Shown here piece after piece: positions 17,571-26,005 of a DNA stretch of 64,000 nucleotides. Source of the stretch: SMYC01 sp965197495 (lineage in GTDB: Bacteria > Acidobacteriota > Vicinamibacteria > Marinacidobacterales > SMYC01); NCBI GenBank assembly GCA_965197495.1, contig OZ240210.1, forward strand, positions 1,674,001 through 1,738,000, given 5' to 3'. Numbering within the stretch: the first letter of the stretch is position 1; each line of letters starts with the position of its first letter. A program made the translations under genes and the position numbers. The notes under the pieces were generated by a model. That model ran no database searches. It was not told the DNA's origin and saw only the letters and a program-made list of their open reading frames with translations.

Positions 17571-18634
17571 CGAAGACGGCTGCCTTCGCTTCGGTGTGCC
17601 GCCGTGTCGTCGTCGTGACCTCGGACGTGCCTTTCGCCGCGGGCGGCCATCGCGTTATTGCCGAGGAGCTCACGAAAGCACTGAAGCGGTCAGGCCACGC
17701 CGCCGAACTCGTGCGCACGCCGCAAAATCCTTTCGGCCGGCAGTTCTCCGCTTACATGGCCAACTGGTTCACTGACGTTTCTGAGACGGGTGAGAGCGAG
17801 CCGGTCGATCAGCTGATCTCGCTCCGCTATCCGAGCTTTGCCGTCCGCCACCGGCGCCACATCTGCTGGCTCAATCACCGCATGCGTGAATATTACGACT
17901 TGTGGCCGGCGCTCAAGCGGCGCATCTCGAAAAAAGGCGTCGTGAAAGAATCGGTGCGCCGTTTTCTCATCCACCAAGCGGACCACTTCTTGCTCACGCG
18001 AAACGTGGACAAGCTCTACGCGCAGTCGAAAACCATCGCCCAGCGTCTGCGCGATTTCGGCGATATCGACTCCGAAGTTCTCTACCCGCCGCCGCCGGAG
18101 CGTCCGTACCGTACCGAGGGCTACGAAAGTTTCGTTTTTGCTGTCTCGAGGCTGCATTCGCTGAAACGTCTCGACCTTCTCGTGAAGGCGATGAAGCATG
18201 TCAAGACGGACATCCGCGCCGTAATCGCGGGTGCGGGCGAGGAAGAAGACACGCTCAAAGCGCTCGCGGGCGAGCTCGGGGTTGCAGAACGGGTGGACTT
18301 CGTCGGGCGCGTGGACGACGACACGCTCGTCGACTACTACGCCCGCTGCCGCGGTGTCTTCTTCGCGCCCTACATGGAGGACTACGGCTTCGTCACGCTC
18401 GAAGCCTTTCGCTCGAAAAAGCCGGTGATGACGTGCATGGATAGTGGCGGGCCCGCCGAGCTCGTGTCGGTCGGCCGCTCGGGCTACGTGCTCCTCCCTG
18501 AGCCGATGCAAATAGCGACGCAGCTCGACGTTTGGTCGGACAATCGCGAGCTCGCGATCCGCATGGGGGAAAACGGCGAGGCGGATACCCGCGCCGTCCA
18601 ATGGGACCAGGCCGTAAACGTGCTCCTGTCATAA
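17567..18634 (+). CDS. GT4-family glycosyltransferase, third in the operon
   Basis: ATG 17567 overlaps the previous stop as ATGA, giving a 355-residue protein. The N-terminal domain opens VVVVTSDVPFAAGGHRVIAE, with the GGHR glycine loop. The C-terminal domain has FVFAVSRLHSLKRLDLLVKA, AVIAGAGEEE, VDFVGRVDDDTLVDYYARC and the donor motif MEDYGFVTLEAFRSKKPV (E-x7-E). It is intact. Together with the preceding two genes it likely assembles a capsule, O-antigen or glycolipid. The acceptor and sugar are unknown. Confidence 0.87.
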   Translation: MTKTAAFASVCRRVVVVTSDVPFAAGGHRVIAEELTKALKRSGHAAELVRTPQNPFGRQFSAYMANWFTDVSETGESEPVDQLISLRYPSFAVRHRRHICWLNHRMREYYDLWPALKRRISKKGVVKESVRRFLIHQADHFLLTRNVDKLYAQSKTIAQRLRDFGDIDSEVLYPPPPERPYRTEGYESFVFAVSRLHSLKRLDLLVKAMKHVKTDIRAVIAGAGEEEDTLKALAGELGVAERVDFVGRVDDDTLVDYYARCRGVFFAPYMEDYGFVTLEAFRSKKPVMTCMDSGGPAELVSVGRSGYVLLPEPMQIATQLDVWSDNRELAIRMGENGEADTRAVQWDQAVNVLLS

Positions 18635-18728
18635 ACCGGGGTCGTCAATTACGGGCGCGGATGGCGAACCCGTTTGGGGAGGTCAGAGGCACGAGTCAAG
18701 TCAATATGGATTCGCAAAGGGATGTGAC

Positions 18729-19355
18729 ATGAAACGTGCTTTCTTCTTGGTTTCCGTTCTTCTAATAGCGGCCCTCGCCTGCGCTTACGTACAAGGCTCG
18801 CGGGTCGACCGCGACGAGCTCGCGCGCGTATTCGAGCTCCTCGATATCGAGAGCGGGGACATCGTCGCCGATGTCGGCGCGGGCGACGGCAAGTGGTCAG
18901 TGGCCGTGGCCGAGCAAGTTGGCCCCGAAGGACAGGTATACGCCACCGAAGTCGACCCGAACGACCTGAAGAAAAACCGCGACCGCGTGGCCCGCGAGCG
19001 CGCGACAAACGTAAGCGTGGTCGAAGGCCGAGCGGACAGCACCGGCCTACCCGATGCCTGCGGCGACGCGATCCTCCTCCGCCGTGTCTACCACCACTTC
19101 ACCGACCCAAAAGCGATGCAAGAGAGCCTCCGAAACGCACTCCGTGACGATGCCCGCCTCCTCGTCGTCGACTTCGATACGAGGCGCCAGTGGAACTGCC
19201 CGTCCGGAATCCCCGAATCGCGCGACGGCCACGGCATCGCCAAAACGCTGCTCGTCACCGAGATGAAAGACGCGGGCTTCGAGCCCGTCTCCGACCTAAA
19301 GTGGCACAACGGCGACTATGCTCTCGTTTTCCGGGAGGCTGTGCAGGATCAATAA
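18729..19355 (+). CDS. Class I SAM methyltransferase with a lipoprotein-type signal
   Basis: A 208-residue protein. Residues 1-20 form a hydrophobic leader ending in IAALACAY, which resembles a lipobox. The rest is a class I methyltransferase: motif I VADVGAGDGKWSVAVAEQVG, acidic motif II YATEVDPND, then RRVYHHFTDP and LLVVDFD. The family is similar to ubiquinone/menaquinone-type or YdaC-like methyltransferases. SAM is cytoplasmic, so an anchored or exported methyltransferase is unusual, though such annotated proteins exist. Upstream 94 bp contain no other gene. Confidence 0.75.
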   Translation: MKRAFFLVSVLLIAALACAYVQGSRVDRDELARVFELLDIESGDIVADVGAGDGKWSVAVAEQVGPEGQVYATEVDPNDLKKNRDRVARERATNVSVVEGRADSTGLPDACGDAILLRRVYHHFTDPKAMQESLRNALRDDARLLVVDFDTRRQWNCPSGIPESRDGHGIAKTLLVTEMKDAGFEPVSDLKWHNGDYALVFREAVQDQ

Positions 19356-19381
19356 TAAGAAAAAGCGTAAAGATCAATATT

Positions 19382-19425
19382 AAAAAAGCGTAACGCAAAG
19401 GCGCAAAGTCGCAAAGGCGCAAAGG
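19382..19425 (+). repeat. Intergenic AAAGCGTAACGCAAAGGC repeat unit
   Basis: The tract contains AAAGCGTAACGCAAAGG followed by three GCGCAAAG-like heptamer/octamer repeats. A reverse-complement copy of the same core is found at 31667-31699. Both are intergenic. Function unknown. Confidence 0.55.
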
Positions 19426-19526
19426 AAAAAAAGAAAGAAATGAAAGTACCGCTTACCGCGCAGTCCCAAAAACCAGCGACAAGAGCGCTCCCTCTCATCT
19501 TCTTTTCTTTTCTTTTTTTCGCCTCC

Positions 19527-20767
19527 TCAGCAAAATCTGTGGGTCATCTCTGGTTCCGGTAGATCTCCAAGTGTGTGAAAAAGAGCAACTTCGGCAGCTT
19601 TGAAGGTCCGGAATCCGAAGGCTTTTCTGGTAGTGAGTTTGGCTTTGTTGTTGAAGCCCTCAACAACACCGGCGGAGATGGTGCCTTTGGCGCGGAACCA
19701 GTTGAGGAGAAGGACACGATGTTTACGCAGCGAGCGAGCCACCTTCTTCATCGGTTCGATTTGGGAGCGCATGACTCGAGTGCACCACCGGTCGAGGAAG
19801 CGACTTACCCAGTAAGGAGAGACGTATTTCCAGAAAAACTGGAAGTGTTCCTTCAAGAGATAGCTCCGAACGGAGCGGAGGTTGTATTGGAGCAGCTCGG
19901 CGAGTTTGACGTCCTGGGAATCCGTGAGGTTGTCCGGCCGCTTGAGTAGCAACCAGCGCGAGCCCTTGAGCACTGGCTCATACCCACGAGCGTGGAGCTG
20001 TTTTGCTTCCTCGGCCCGGACTTTGTCGATGGCCTTGCTCATCATCGACATGATGTGGAGCCGGTCCAGGACATGCACGGCTTGGGAGGCTTTCTTGGCG
20101 ATGACCTTCAGGTAAGGCCGCCACATATCGGAGCAGATGAGCTCAAGCGCACCACTTCGTTCCTTGCCGAACCAGCGAAAGAACTTGAGCAACGTTTTAA
20201 CTCGACGTTTGTTGCCCAACCACAAAAGCCGCTTGCGGTGCTCGTCAATCTGATAGACCACAGTGAGGTATTGATGGCCTTTGTGCCATAGGATTTCGTC
20301 GATGCCGATGGCCTTGATGTCGTCGAGATCCAGATGCTTGCGGCCCCAGTGAACGGCCATCTCAACCGACGGAACACGTTTTCCCAGCTGGTATGGAAGG
20401 TTTGGACGACCTCTGTCCAGCTCATTCGCTTTGCCCACGTCGCCAAAAACCAAGCATAGGCCTGGGTGAGCCGACGTTGGCCCTGGGCCCAAGGCAGATG
20501 CTCGACCTTCACGCCACAACGTGGGCACTGAAGTCGTCGCCGAGCATAAACGAGGAAAACCTTCAGGTTCCACAAGGGAACGAACTCGAAGCGACGTGGA
20601 ACTAGGGTATCGTAGCCTGGGGCCGGCCGAACGCAGACGGAGCAAAGGGCCTTGCTGTTTTTTCGAGCTCGCACTTCGACCTCGATACATTCGTCAACGA
20701 AACGTATCGACTCGTAAACGAACCCCCGATGTTTTTGAATGCGATTCAGTATAGTCTTGAGCTGCAT
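19527..20767 (-). pseudogene. ISL3-family transposase, one frameshift
   Basis: On the minus strand, the first 130 codons (from 20767) encode the ISL3 N-terminus: two CxxC zinc pairs (CSVC and CPRC) and a helix-turn-helix. The frame changes near 20372 and the DDE catalytic domain follows: AIGIDEILWHKGH, ICSDMWRPYL (second Asp), VLDRLHIM and VVEGFNNKAKLTTRKAFGF (Glu). The ~413-codon composite is the normal length. Protein sequence differs clearly from the other two ISL3 copies in the window. I did not find convincing terminal inverted repeats. A homopurine/homopyrimidine tract (19484-19521) lies past the 3' end. Confidence 0.88.
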
Positions 20768-20888
20768 CCCGTGGCCGTCTCCTTGAAAGATGGTTTGCTT
20801 TTGACAGCTTCATCTTCTCAGAGCCGGCAACGGGATATCAGCCTCCCCGCGGTGAGACCGAGCGGGTTAGGGTAGGACTAGATTAAGC

Positions 20889-21310
20889 AGGCGAGGCTGT
20901 GGGAAACGCCCCCACCGCCGCTGAGCGTCCCAAGCCTTGCTCAACAACTCAGCGGTCTTCGAAGCCTGTGTGGGCGTTTTCCATAGCCTCCATTAAATCA
21001 ATGCCCCCCTTCCTTATTCCAAATTAACCACACTTTCTTTTATATATCAGCAGGGGCCTGTGGGCGCTGTGGTAAACGCGTAGCGTTTTCCAAGCGATTG
21101 TGGAAAACGCCGCGCCTGCCTTTGTAACCAGCTTACAACCCATCCCTAACCTAAACCTAGCCGCTAGCGCGCGTGCTTCCCGTGTTTTCCACAATCGCGG
21201 CAGCGTCCATAGGCCACATTGTCGCGACAGCGGCGAGCGCGTTGGTTTGAAGGGGCGATGTCAGACGGTTTCTACTCACAGATTTGGCCGAAGACCCAAA
21301 AATATCGAGA
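20889..21310 (+). repeat. Hairpin-rich intergenic repeat, copy A (full)
   Basis: This 420-bp stretch has no gene but strong pairing potential. Hairpin 1: 20893-20911 with 20972-20990 (17 of 19, the two mismatches would be G-U in RNA). Hairpin 2: GGTAAACGC-GTA-GCGTTTTCC at 21071-21091. Hairpin 3: 21094-21108 (GCGATTGTGGAAAAC) with 21184-21198, perfect. The GTGGAAAACGCC/GGCGTTTTCCAC core recurs throughout. Copy B (37140-37459) keeps all three hairpins, and copy C (22609-22790) matches the right half plus a further ~90 bp. It starts about 120 bp from the 5' end of an ISL3 transposase and ends about 200 bp before the HNH gene. Confidence 0.8.
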
Positions 21311-21512
21311 AAAAGACTTGACAGGTTTCGCACGACAAAATATGTCGCGGGGCCATCGTGTCTAGAAACGGCGCTCACATTCGCACTGTAGGGCACTGCT
21401 GCGCTCCTATCAGACATTTTGACTTTCGTTTCGATTCGCTCCGTTCGTAACGGCTCGGAGCCGTCTCAGGGCGTACAAAAAGACCGGAGTATAATTCATT
21501 ACTGCGGGAGAG
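21311..21512 (+). promoter_or_regulatory. Leader region of the HNH gene with a -10 box
   Basis: Between the repeat and the HNH gene, TATAAT occurs at 21490-21495, 18-21 bp before the paired start codons at 21513/21516. GGGAG at 21506-21510 is the ribosome site and favours the ATG at 21516. No clear -35. Confidence 0.45.
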
Positions 21513-22862
21513 ATGATGATCGAAAAATTCAAGTCCTACTTCACCAAGCTCGAACGACTTTCTCACGACGAGCTCGATCGGTCCGCCCAGACGCTGGTCA
21601 AGAGCGAGAATAGGAGCGTCGCCAAGCTCATTGCGCATCTCGCCGAGATGTCCGAGCGAAAGACGGCGCTCGAGCTTGGGTACAAGAGTCTGTACGACTA
21701 TGCCGCCAGGCGGCTCAACTTGAGCGAAGGGGCCGTGCCCGCGCGCATTCATGTCGCAAACGTGTCGCGGCGTTTCCCTCAGCTACTCGCCGCGCTGGCC
21801 GAGAGTCGTATCAGCCTCACGGTCGCGTGCCTTCTCGCACCCCACCTTACTGAGGACAACATCGAAATGCTCATTTCCGACTGCGCCGGGATGAGGCGCC
21901 GGGAGACAGAGGAGTACCTCGTGGCGCTTAAGCCAAAGCCTGTCTTCGAGCCGTCGATCCGCAAGCGCCCCGTGCGAGCCGAGTCCAGTCGACCCACTTC
22001 GACGCCGCCGCCATCGCCGCCATCAACCCCTCCGCCCGCGGACCCGCCGAAGAGCTCTCCACCCATCCTGCAGCCCGCAACTCCGGAGTTGTACAACTTT
22101 CGCTTCTCGGCGACACGGGATTTCAAAGACAAGTTCGAGCGACTGGCCGAGGTCGTGGGGGTCGACAACGCCCAGAAGAACATGGCCGAGATCTTGGAGA
22201 AAGCGCTCGACATCGCGCTCGACAAAAAGGACCCGAAGAAGAAACTCGAGCGGCGGAGGAAGAGGCAGGAAGCAGCCTCTGAGCCATCTCGTTCAGAACG
22301 AGATGGCGAAAAAGACGAGCGCGCCGAGAGTCGCTACGTCGCCTCGGAGGTTTCCGAGCGGGTTCACGAACGTGATGGCTATCAATGTTTGTATTTTGCT
22401 CCGGATGGGACGCGGTGTACGTCGCGCGTGGGACTGCACCTCGACCATAGGTCTCCTTTTGGCATCTTTCATAACAACGGTGAGCAAGTTCTCAGACTCT
22501 TGTGCCCAGCACACAATTTGCTGATGGCGGAGCGGGTCTACGGGGTGGACTTCCTCCAGCAGAAATTAGTGAAAGGCGCAAATCCCGCTCCCCGTGACGC
22601 CCGTGGAATCAGCTCACAATCGATCCCTAACCGCCGCTCGCGGACGTGCTTCTGGCGTTTTCCACAATCCCGGCAGCCTCCAATAGGCCATACGTGCCCG
22701 CAACGTCGGCGAGCGCCATGGTCTGATGAAGGGGCGCTCGCAAACGGTTTCTACCCACAAATTTGGCCGAAGACCCGAAATTTTTTGTGGCCTCTTTTTA
22801 CGGGCTCCACTCGGCGACGAGCTCTTTGGCTATTTGGCCGATTGTTTCTTCGAGCTTTGTGA
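21513..22862 (+). CDS. HNH endonuclease (DUF222/13E12-like architecture), stop codon displaced by repeat
   Basis: An N-terminal helical region (residues 1-130, LSHDELDRSAQTLVK...) is followed by a proline-rich linker (about 165-190), a basic helical stretch, and a C-terminal HNH nuclease: VHERDGYQC, DGTRC (zinc Cys), GLHLDHRSPF, LRLLCPAHNLLMA. This matches DUF222/13E12-type HNH proteins, which are often multicopy and repeat-associated. The homologous part ends at about 22600. The frame then runs through the repeat copy C and into the antisense of the beta-lactamase gene to 22862, so the last ~85 residues are probably non-native. The gene lies between two directly repeated ~180-bp segments. 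Confidence 0.8.
   Translation: MMIEKFKSYFTKLERLSHDELDRSAQTLVKSENRSVAKLIAHLAEMSERKTALELGYKSLYDYAARRLNLSEGAVPARIHVANVSRRFPQLLAALAESRISLTVACLLAPHLTEDNIEMLISDCAGMRRRETEEYLVALKPKPVFEPSIRKRPVRAESSRPTSTPPPSPPSTPPPADPPKSSPPILQPATPELYNFRFSATRDFKDKFERLAEVVGVDNAQKNMAEILEKALDIALDKKDPKKKLERRRKRQEAASEPSRSERDGEKDERAESRYVASEVSERVHERDGYQCLYFAPDGTRCTSRVGLHLDHRSPFGIFHNNGEQVLRLLCPAHNLLMAERVYGVDFLQQKLVKGANPAPRDARGISSQSIPNRRSRTCFWRFPQSRQPPIGHTCPQRRRAPWSDEGALANGFYPQIWPKTRNFLWPLFTGSTRRRALWLFGRLFLRAL
22609..22790 (+). repeat. Hairpin-rich intergenic repeat, copy C (right half only)
   Basis: This segment aligns by eye with 21128-21310 in direct orientation: shared landmarks are ATCCCTAAC, GTTTTCCACAATC, CGGCAG, ATAGGCCA, GGCGAGCG, GAAGGGGCG, ACGGTTTCTAC and ATTTGGCCGAAGACCC in the same order and spacing. 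The left hairpin half is missing. Copies A and C thus bracket the HNH gene as direct repeats. Confidence 0.75.
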
Positions 22863-23757
22863 AGTCGCCTCGGTTTTGGTTTATGAAGATGGACACTATT
22901 GTTGGGCCGCCTTTGTGGAACAGGATGCCGACGTCGTTGCCGGCTACGGGGGGCCAGTCGCCGGTTTTGTGGGCGACGGCTACGCCTTCGAAACGGACTA
23001 AGCGCGGGAGTCGCGAGCGGTAGAATTGTCGTCTCAGGATCCTGATCATTGCGTCGCTCGACGTGCGGGACGCTAGCTCAGCGTTGTATATCTCTTCTAG
23101 TAGCTTTGACATTTCTTTCGCTGTTGTCTGTCCGAGCCACTCTTTTGGATTGCCCTCGAAGGCGAAGGTTCGATCCGAGGCACCTGGGTCGTTGGGGAAG
23201 CCTCTTTCGAAGACTTCCGCGTGGGACAGGCTTTTCAGCGATGGATCTTGCATCTCCCAGACACGGCGGAAGAGATCGCCGGTCGTGGCCAGTAGCCGCG
23301 TTGAGCGATAGCCGCGCTCGGAGAGAAGGTCGTTGACGCGCTCGAGGCCCAGACGGTCGATCATGATGTCGGTCGCGGTGTTGTCGCTCGTGACGATCAT
23401 CTGTGTGACGATATCGCGATAGGTTGGGTTCAGGCCGGGGGCAAAGGTTTGGATCAGGCCGCTACCGCGGCGGCGGTCTTCGGGCTTTACCGTGTAGCGG
23501 GCGGCGAGGTCTAGTTTGCCTGCTTCGCTGTCGCGAAAGGCGAGTGCCAGGATCGGGATTTTGATGACGGACAGCGTGTTCATGAGCTGATCGCCACGCA
23601 CCGCGACTTCCCTGCCGGTCGGGAGATGCTTCGCGTGGAGTGAGCTTTTGGCCGGGAGGGCGTCGAGCTTGGCGGCGAGGCGCGCTTCGAGTGTCTGGCC
23701 GCTGACAGCTGCGGCGCTGCAGGTTGTTAGGAGGACGGTGAGGAAAGTTGGTCTCAT
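22798..23757 (-). CDS. Class A beta-lactamase-like serine hydrolase
   Basis: A 319-residue secreted enzyme (signal VLLTTCSAAAVSGQ). Class A motifs are present: nucleophile SxxK in LSVIKIPILA (about residue 70), SDN in VTSDNTATD (about 130) and KTG in HKTGDWPPVAGND (about 270). The ExxLN element that supplies the deacylation glutamate is not recognisable in the omega-loop region, so it may be a slow lactamase or a related peptidase-like hydrolase. ATG 23757 is chosen as the signal-peptide start. The stop is only 8 bp from repeat copy C. The gene is divergent from the exported kinase-fold protein with 52 bp between them. Confidence 0.82.
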   Translation of the reverse strand: MRPTFLTVLLTTCSAAAVSGQTLEARLAAKLDALPAKSSLHAKHLPTGREVAVRGDQLMNTLSVIKIPILALAFRDSEAGKLDLAARYTVKPEDRRRGSGLIQTFAPGLNPTYRDIVTQMIVTSDNTATDIMIDRLGLERVNDLLSERGYRSTRLLATTGDLFRRVWEMQDPSLKSLSHAEVFERGFPNDPGASDRTFAFEGNPKEWLGQTTAKEMSKLLEEIYNAELASRTSSDAMIRILRRQFYRSRLPRLVRFEGVAVAHKTGDWPPVAGNDVGILFHKGGPTIVSIFINQNRGDFTKLEETIGQIAKELVAEWSP

Positions 23758-23809
23758 GCGGCATTCTATGTTGAAAAATGGCGCCAACGGGTGTATCAAC
23801 TTAGATCTG

Positions 23810-24658
23810 ATGCGTTGCCTGTGCGCCGTCGCTGTCTTGCTGGGCTTGGCGGTCCCGGTTGTGGCTCAAGAGGCGGTCAAGAAGAAGGTTCTTTGGCCGG
23901 AGCGCGAGAAGTTGGAACACTTTCTCCGCAAGGCCAAAATCACGGAACGTAAGAAGATAGGTAAGGGCATCACTAATCCGGAGAAAGTCACCTTGGAGAT
24001 GGACGGCGTCGTCATGAACGCCATCTACAAGAAGGTCGACAAGAAGCACGACAACTGGCGTAACGAAATTGCGGCCTATGAGCTCGACAAGCTTCTCGGT
24101 CTCGGCATGGTGCCGCCGACGGTGAAGCGGAGCGTTCGCGGCCGCAAGGGCTGTTTGCAGCTCTGGGTTACGGGCACCGTGATGAATGACTACGAGGAAA
24201 GCTTTCTCGATATGGATGCATGGCATGAGCAAGTCAGCGTCATGTGGCTTTTCGACGATTTGATCGCCAATATCGATCGCCACTTGAACAATGCGATGGT
24301 CTCGCCAGGCAAGCGGCTGATGCTCATCGATAATTCCAAGACGTTTCGTACCCAGAAAACGCTGCTCAACGATTTGAACGGTGTGGGTACCGGTACCCAC
24401 GCGCGCTTTTGGGGCGTCGAGTATGACGGGGCCCGAGAACGTTACGACACCCATTACCCGCCCGAGCTCATCGAACGGTTGCGGACAATATCCAAGGACG
24501 AGCTCAAGAAAACGTTGAAGAAGTTCGTTTGGGGCCGCAATCGTGGTCTTGTTTCCGATAGGCTGGAGCTTATCCTCGAGCGCATCGACTCCATGGGGCA
24601 AGCCGCTTATCGGCGCGAGTTAGCACCCCCCCTTGGTCCGCCTCGCTCCGCGCATTGA
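23810..24658 (+). CDS. Exported HipA/PI3K-PI4K-like kinase-fold protein
   Basis: A 282-residue protein starting at ATG 23810 with a clear signal peptide (LCAVAVLLGLAVPVVAQ). The mature part has the layout of the HipA/Fam20C/PI3-4-kinase-like fold: NEIAAYELDKLLGLGMVPPTV (helix with the conserved Glu), GCLQLWVTG (hinge), LIANIDRHLNNAM (catalytic-loop-like N-x-D-x-x-x-x-N) and LMLIDNSKTF (metal DxN/DFG-like). A kinase of this fold outside the cytoplasm would be analogous to secreted Fam20-type kinases. It stands 2 bp before tenA. Substrate unknown and kinase activity is inference. Confidence 0.6.
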   Translation: MRCLCAVAVLLGLAVPVVAQEAVKKKVLWPEREKLEHFLRKAKITERKKIGKGITNPEKVTLEMDGVVMNAIYKKVDKKHDNWRNEIAAYELDKLLGLGMVPPTVKRSVRGRKGCLQLWVTGTVMNDYEESFLDMDAWHEQVSVMWLFDDLIANIDRHLNNAMVSPGKRLMLIDNSKTFRTQKTLLNDLNGVGTGTHARFWGVEYDGARERYDTHYPPELIERLRTISKDELKKTLKKFVWGRNRGLVSDRLELILERIDSMGQAAYRRELAPPLGPPRSAH

Positions 24659-24660
24659 AG

Positions 24661-25341
24661 ATGCTGCTTCCCAATCGCCAAGGTTTTACGGGAGAGCTCT
24701 GGGCGGCGGCCGAGCCCATATTCCAGGAGATTGTCCGACACCCTTTCGTGACCGGTCTCTCGGATGGAACGCTCGATCAGGCGGCGTTCCGTTTCTATAT
24801 TGTCGAGGACGCTTACTACCTCACGGAGTTCGCCCGCGCCTTGTCTATTGCGGCGTCGAAGGCTCCTCGCGACGAATGGATCGTGCGCTTGAATCGCGAC
24901 GCTATCGGCTCACTCGAAGCGGAGCGCGCGCTCCACGAAAGCTACTTTCGCGATTTCGGACTCTCCGAAGAGGAGATTCGAAACCGCCAGCCGGCTCCTT
25001 CGACCCTTGCCTATACGAGCTATCTCATTGCGTCCGCCTATTCCGGTGCTTTCTCAGAAGCCCTTAGCGCCGTGCTTCCCTGCTATTGGATCTACTTGGA
25101 AGTCGGCAAGGCGCTCGCAGCCAAAGGCTCGCCGAATTCTCTCTACCAAAGGTGGATCGACAATTACGCGAGCGACGAGTACGAGGCCGAAGTCCGCTCC
25201 ATCCTCGACATGATGGACGAGGTCGCCGAGCACGCGTCCGCGCTTGCCAAGAAGAAGATGCTCGAGCGCTATGTCACGACCTCTCGTTACGAATGGATGT
25301 TCTGGGACATGGGTTACCGGCAAGAAGCGTGGCCGGTGTGA
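24661..25341 (+). CDS. tenA: TenA/thiaminase II-like aminopyrimidine aminohydrolase
   Basis: A 226-residue all-helical TenA family protein, which hydrolyses aminopyrimidine breakdown products of thiamine for salvage. Family signs are HPFVTGLSDGTLDQAAFRFY near the N-terminus, EDAYYLTEFARAL, the catalytic-cysteine motif LPCYWIYLEVG (about residue 138), WIDNYASDEYEAEV, and YEWMFWDMGYRQE at the end. ATG 24661 is preferred to TTG 24655. No TPP riboswitch was seen upstream. The stop overlaps the following GTG. Confidence 0.9.
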   Translation: MLLPNRQGFTGELWAAAEPIFQEIVRHPFVTGLSDGTLDQAAFRFYIVEDAYYLTEFARALSIAASKAPRDEWIVRLNRDAIGSLEAERALHESYFRDFGLSEEEIRNRQPAPSTLAYTSYLIASAYSGAFSEALSAVLPCYWIYLEVGKALAAKGSPNSLYQRWIDNYASDEYEAEVRSILDMMDEVAEHASALAKKKMLERYVTTSRYEWMFWDMGYRQEAWPV

Positions 25342-25622
25342 GCCCTTCCGAAGAGATCCAGGCGATCGTCGACCGCGAGACGCGCGCCTGGGACGAGCGT
25401 GACGCGGAAGCTATCGTCTCCATCTTTCACCCCGACATGGTCTGGCCGTGGCCACCCGATCCACAGGCCCACGATCCAGAACGGTGGGTTTTTCCCTGGG
25501 GGCGATACGATCGGGAGCGCTGGCGCTTGGGATGGCAAGAGCTCTTCGACACCCATAGGCTCCGAGTGGAAGCTCATCCTGCATACCGGTCTGCTCAAAT
25601 ATTGAGCGCACCGGTTTCATGA
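25338..25622 (+). pseudogene. NTF2/SnoaL-like domain protein, C-terminally truncated
   Basis: A GTG start overlapping the tenA stop opens a 94-residue frame with an NTF2-like beginning (IVDRETRAWDERDAEAIVSIFHPDMVW, then WPWP and WVFPWGRYDRERW). Members of this fold are about 125-150 residues. The expected last beta strands are absent, and the tail after residue 75 is unlike the family. The break coincides with a membrane-gene fragment on the other strand, so a deletion junction at about 25560-25600 is likely. It could still be expressed as a short protein. Confidence 0.5.
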
Positions 25623-26005
25623 CTGCCCTTTGTTGGATAAGGCGGCCGTCCGTTCTCTCGTGGCCGCCACAAGCTCACCGCGAGCGCCAACGCGAGAAGG
25701 GCGAAGGCGCCTAGTATCGCCGTGAGGCCGAATTCGAGCTGGCTTCCCGGGACGAGGCGCATCCACGTCATGCGCATCGTCGAGAAAGAATGGCCCGTGA
25801 GCGCGAGCGCGAGCGAAAGCGTTGCGCCCACGGCGAAGCAAGGCTGCCCCGACATCGAGCGATGCAGCCAAAAGACGAGCGCGATCCCACAAAGGGCCAT
25901 CCGGGTCGGCGACATCACGACGGCGTCGAAGAGCAGAAAATGAAGAGATTCGGGCGAGCCCGAGGACAAATAGAGCGCTAACAGCGGCGCGCCCCATTGC
26001 AAAGC
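25595..26005 (-). pseudogene. C-terminal fragment of a multi-pass membrane protein
   Basis: On the minus strand, about 135 codons encode four hydrophobic segments (GAPLLALYLSSG, MALCGIALVFWL, FAVGATLSLALALTG, LTAILGAFALLALALAVSLW) and a basic tail. The frame continues N-terminally to 26164, but that part is antisense to the CE15 remnant and not hydrophobic. I read this as the 3' remnant of a membrane gene whose 5' part was deleted. Family not recognised. Confidence 0.45.

Noticed and set aside
20889..22610. Idea that the HNH gene plus structured repeat is an IscB/IsrB-type RNA-guided system (HEARO/omega RNA)
   Set aside because: The protein has no RuvC-like or bridge-helix motifs. It has the DUF222/13E12-like layout with a terminal HNH, so an RNA-guide claim is unsupported.
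24601..24661. TPP riboswitch upstream of tenA
   Set aside because: The upstream sequence is coding DNA of the preceding gene and lacks the conserved CTGAGA and ACCTGA blocks.
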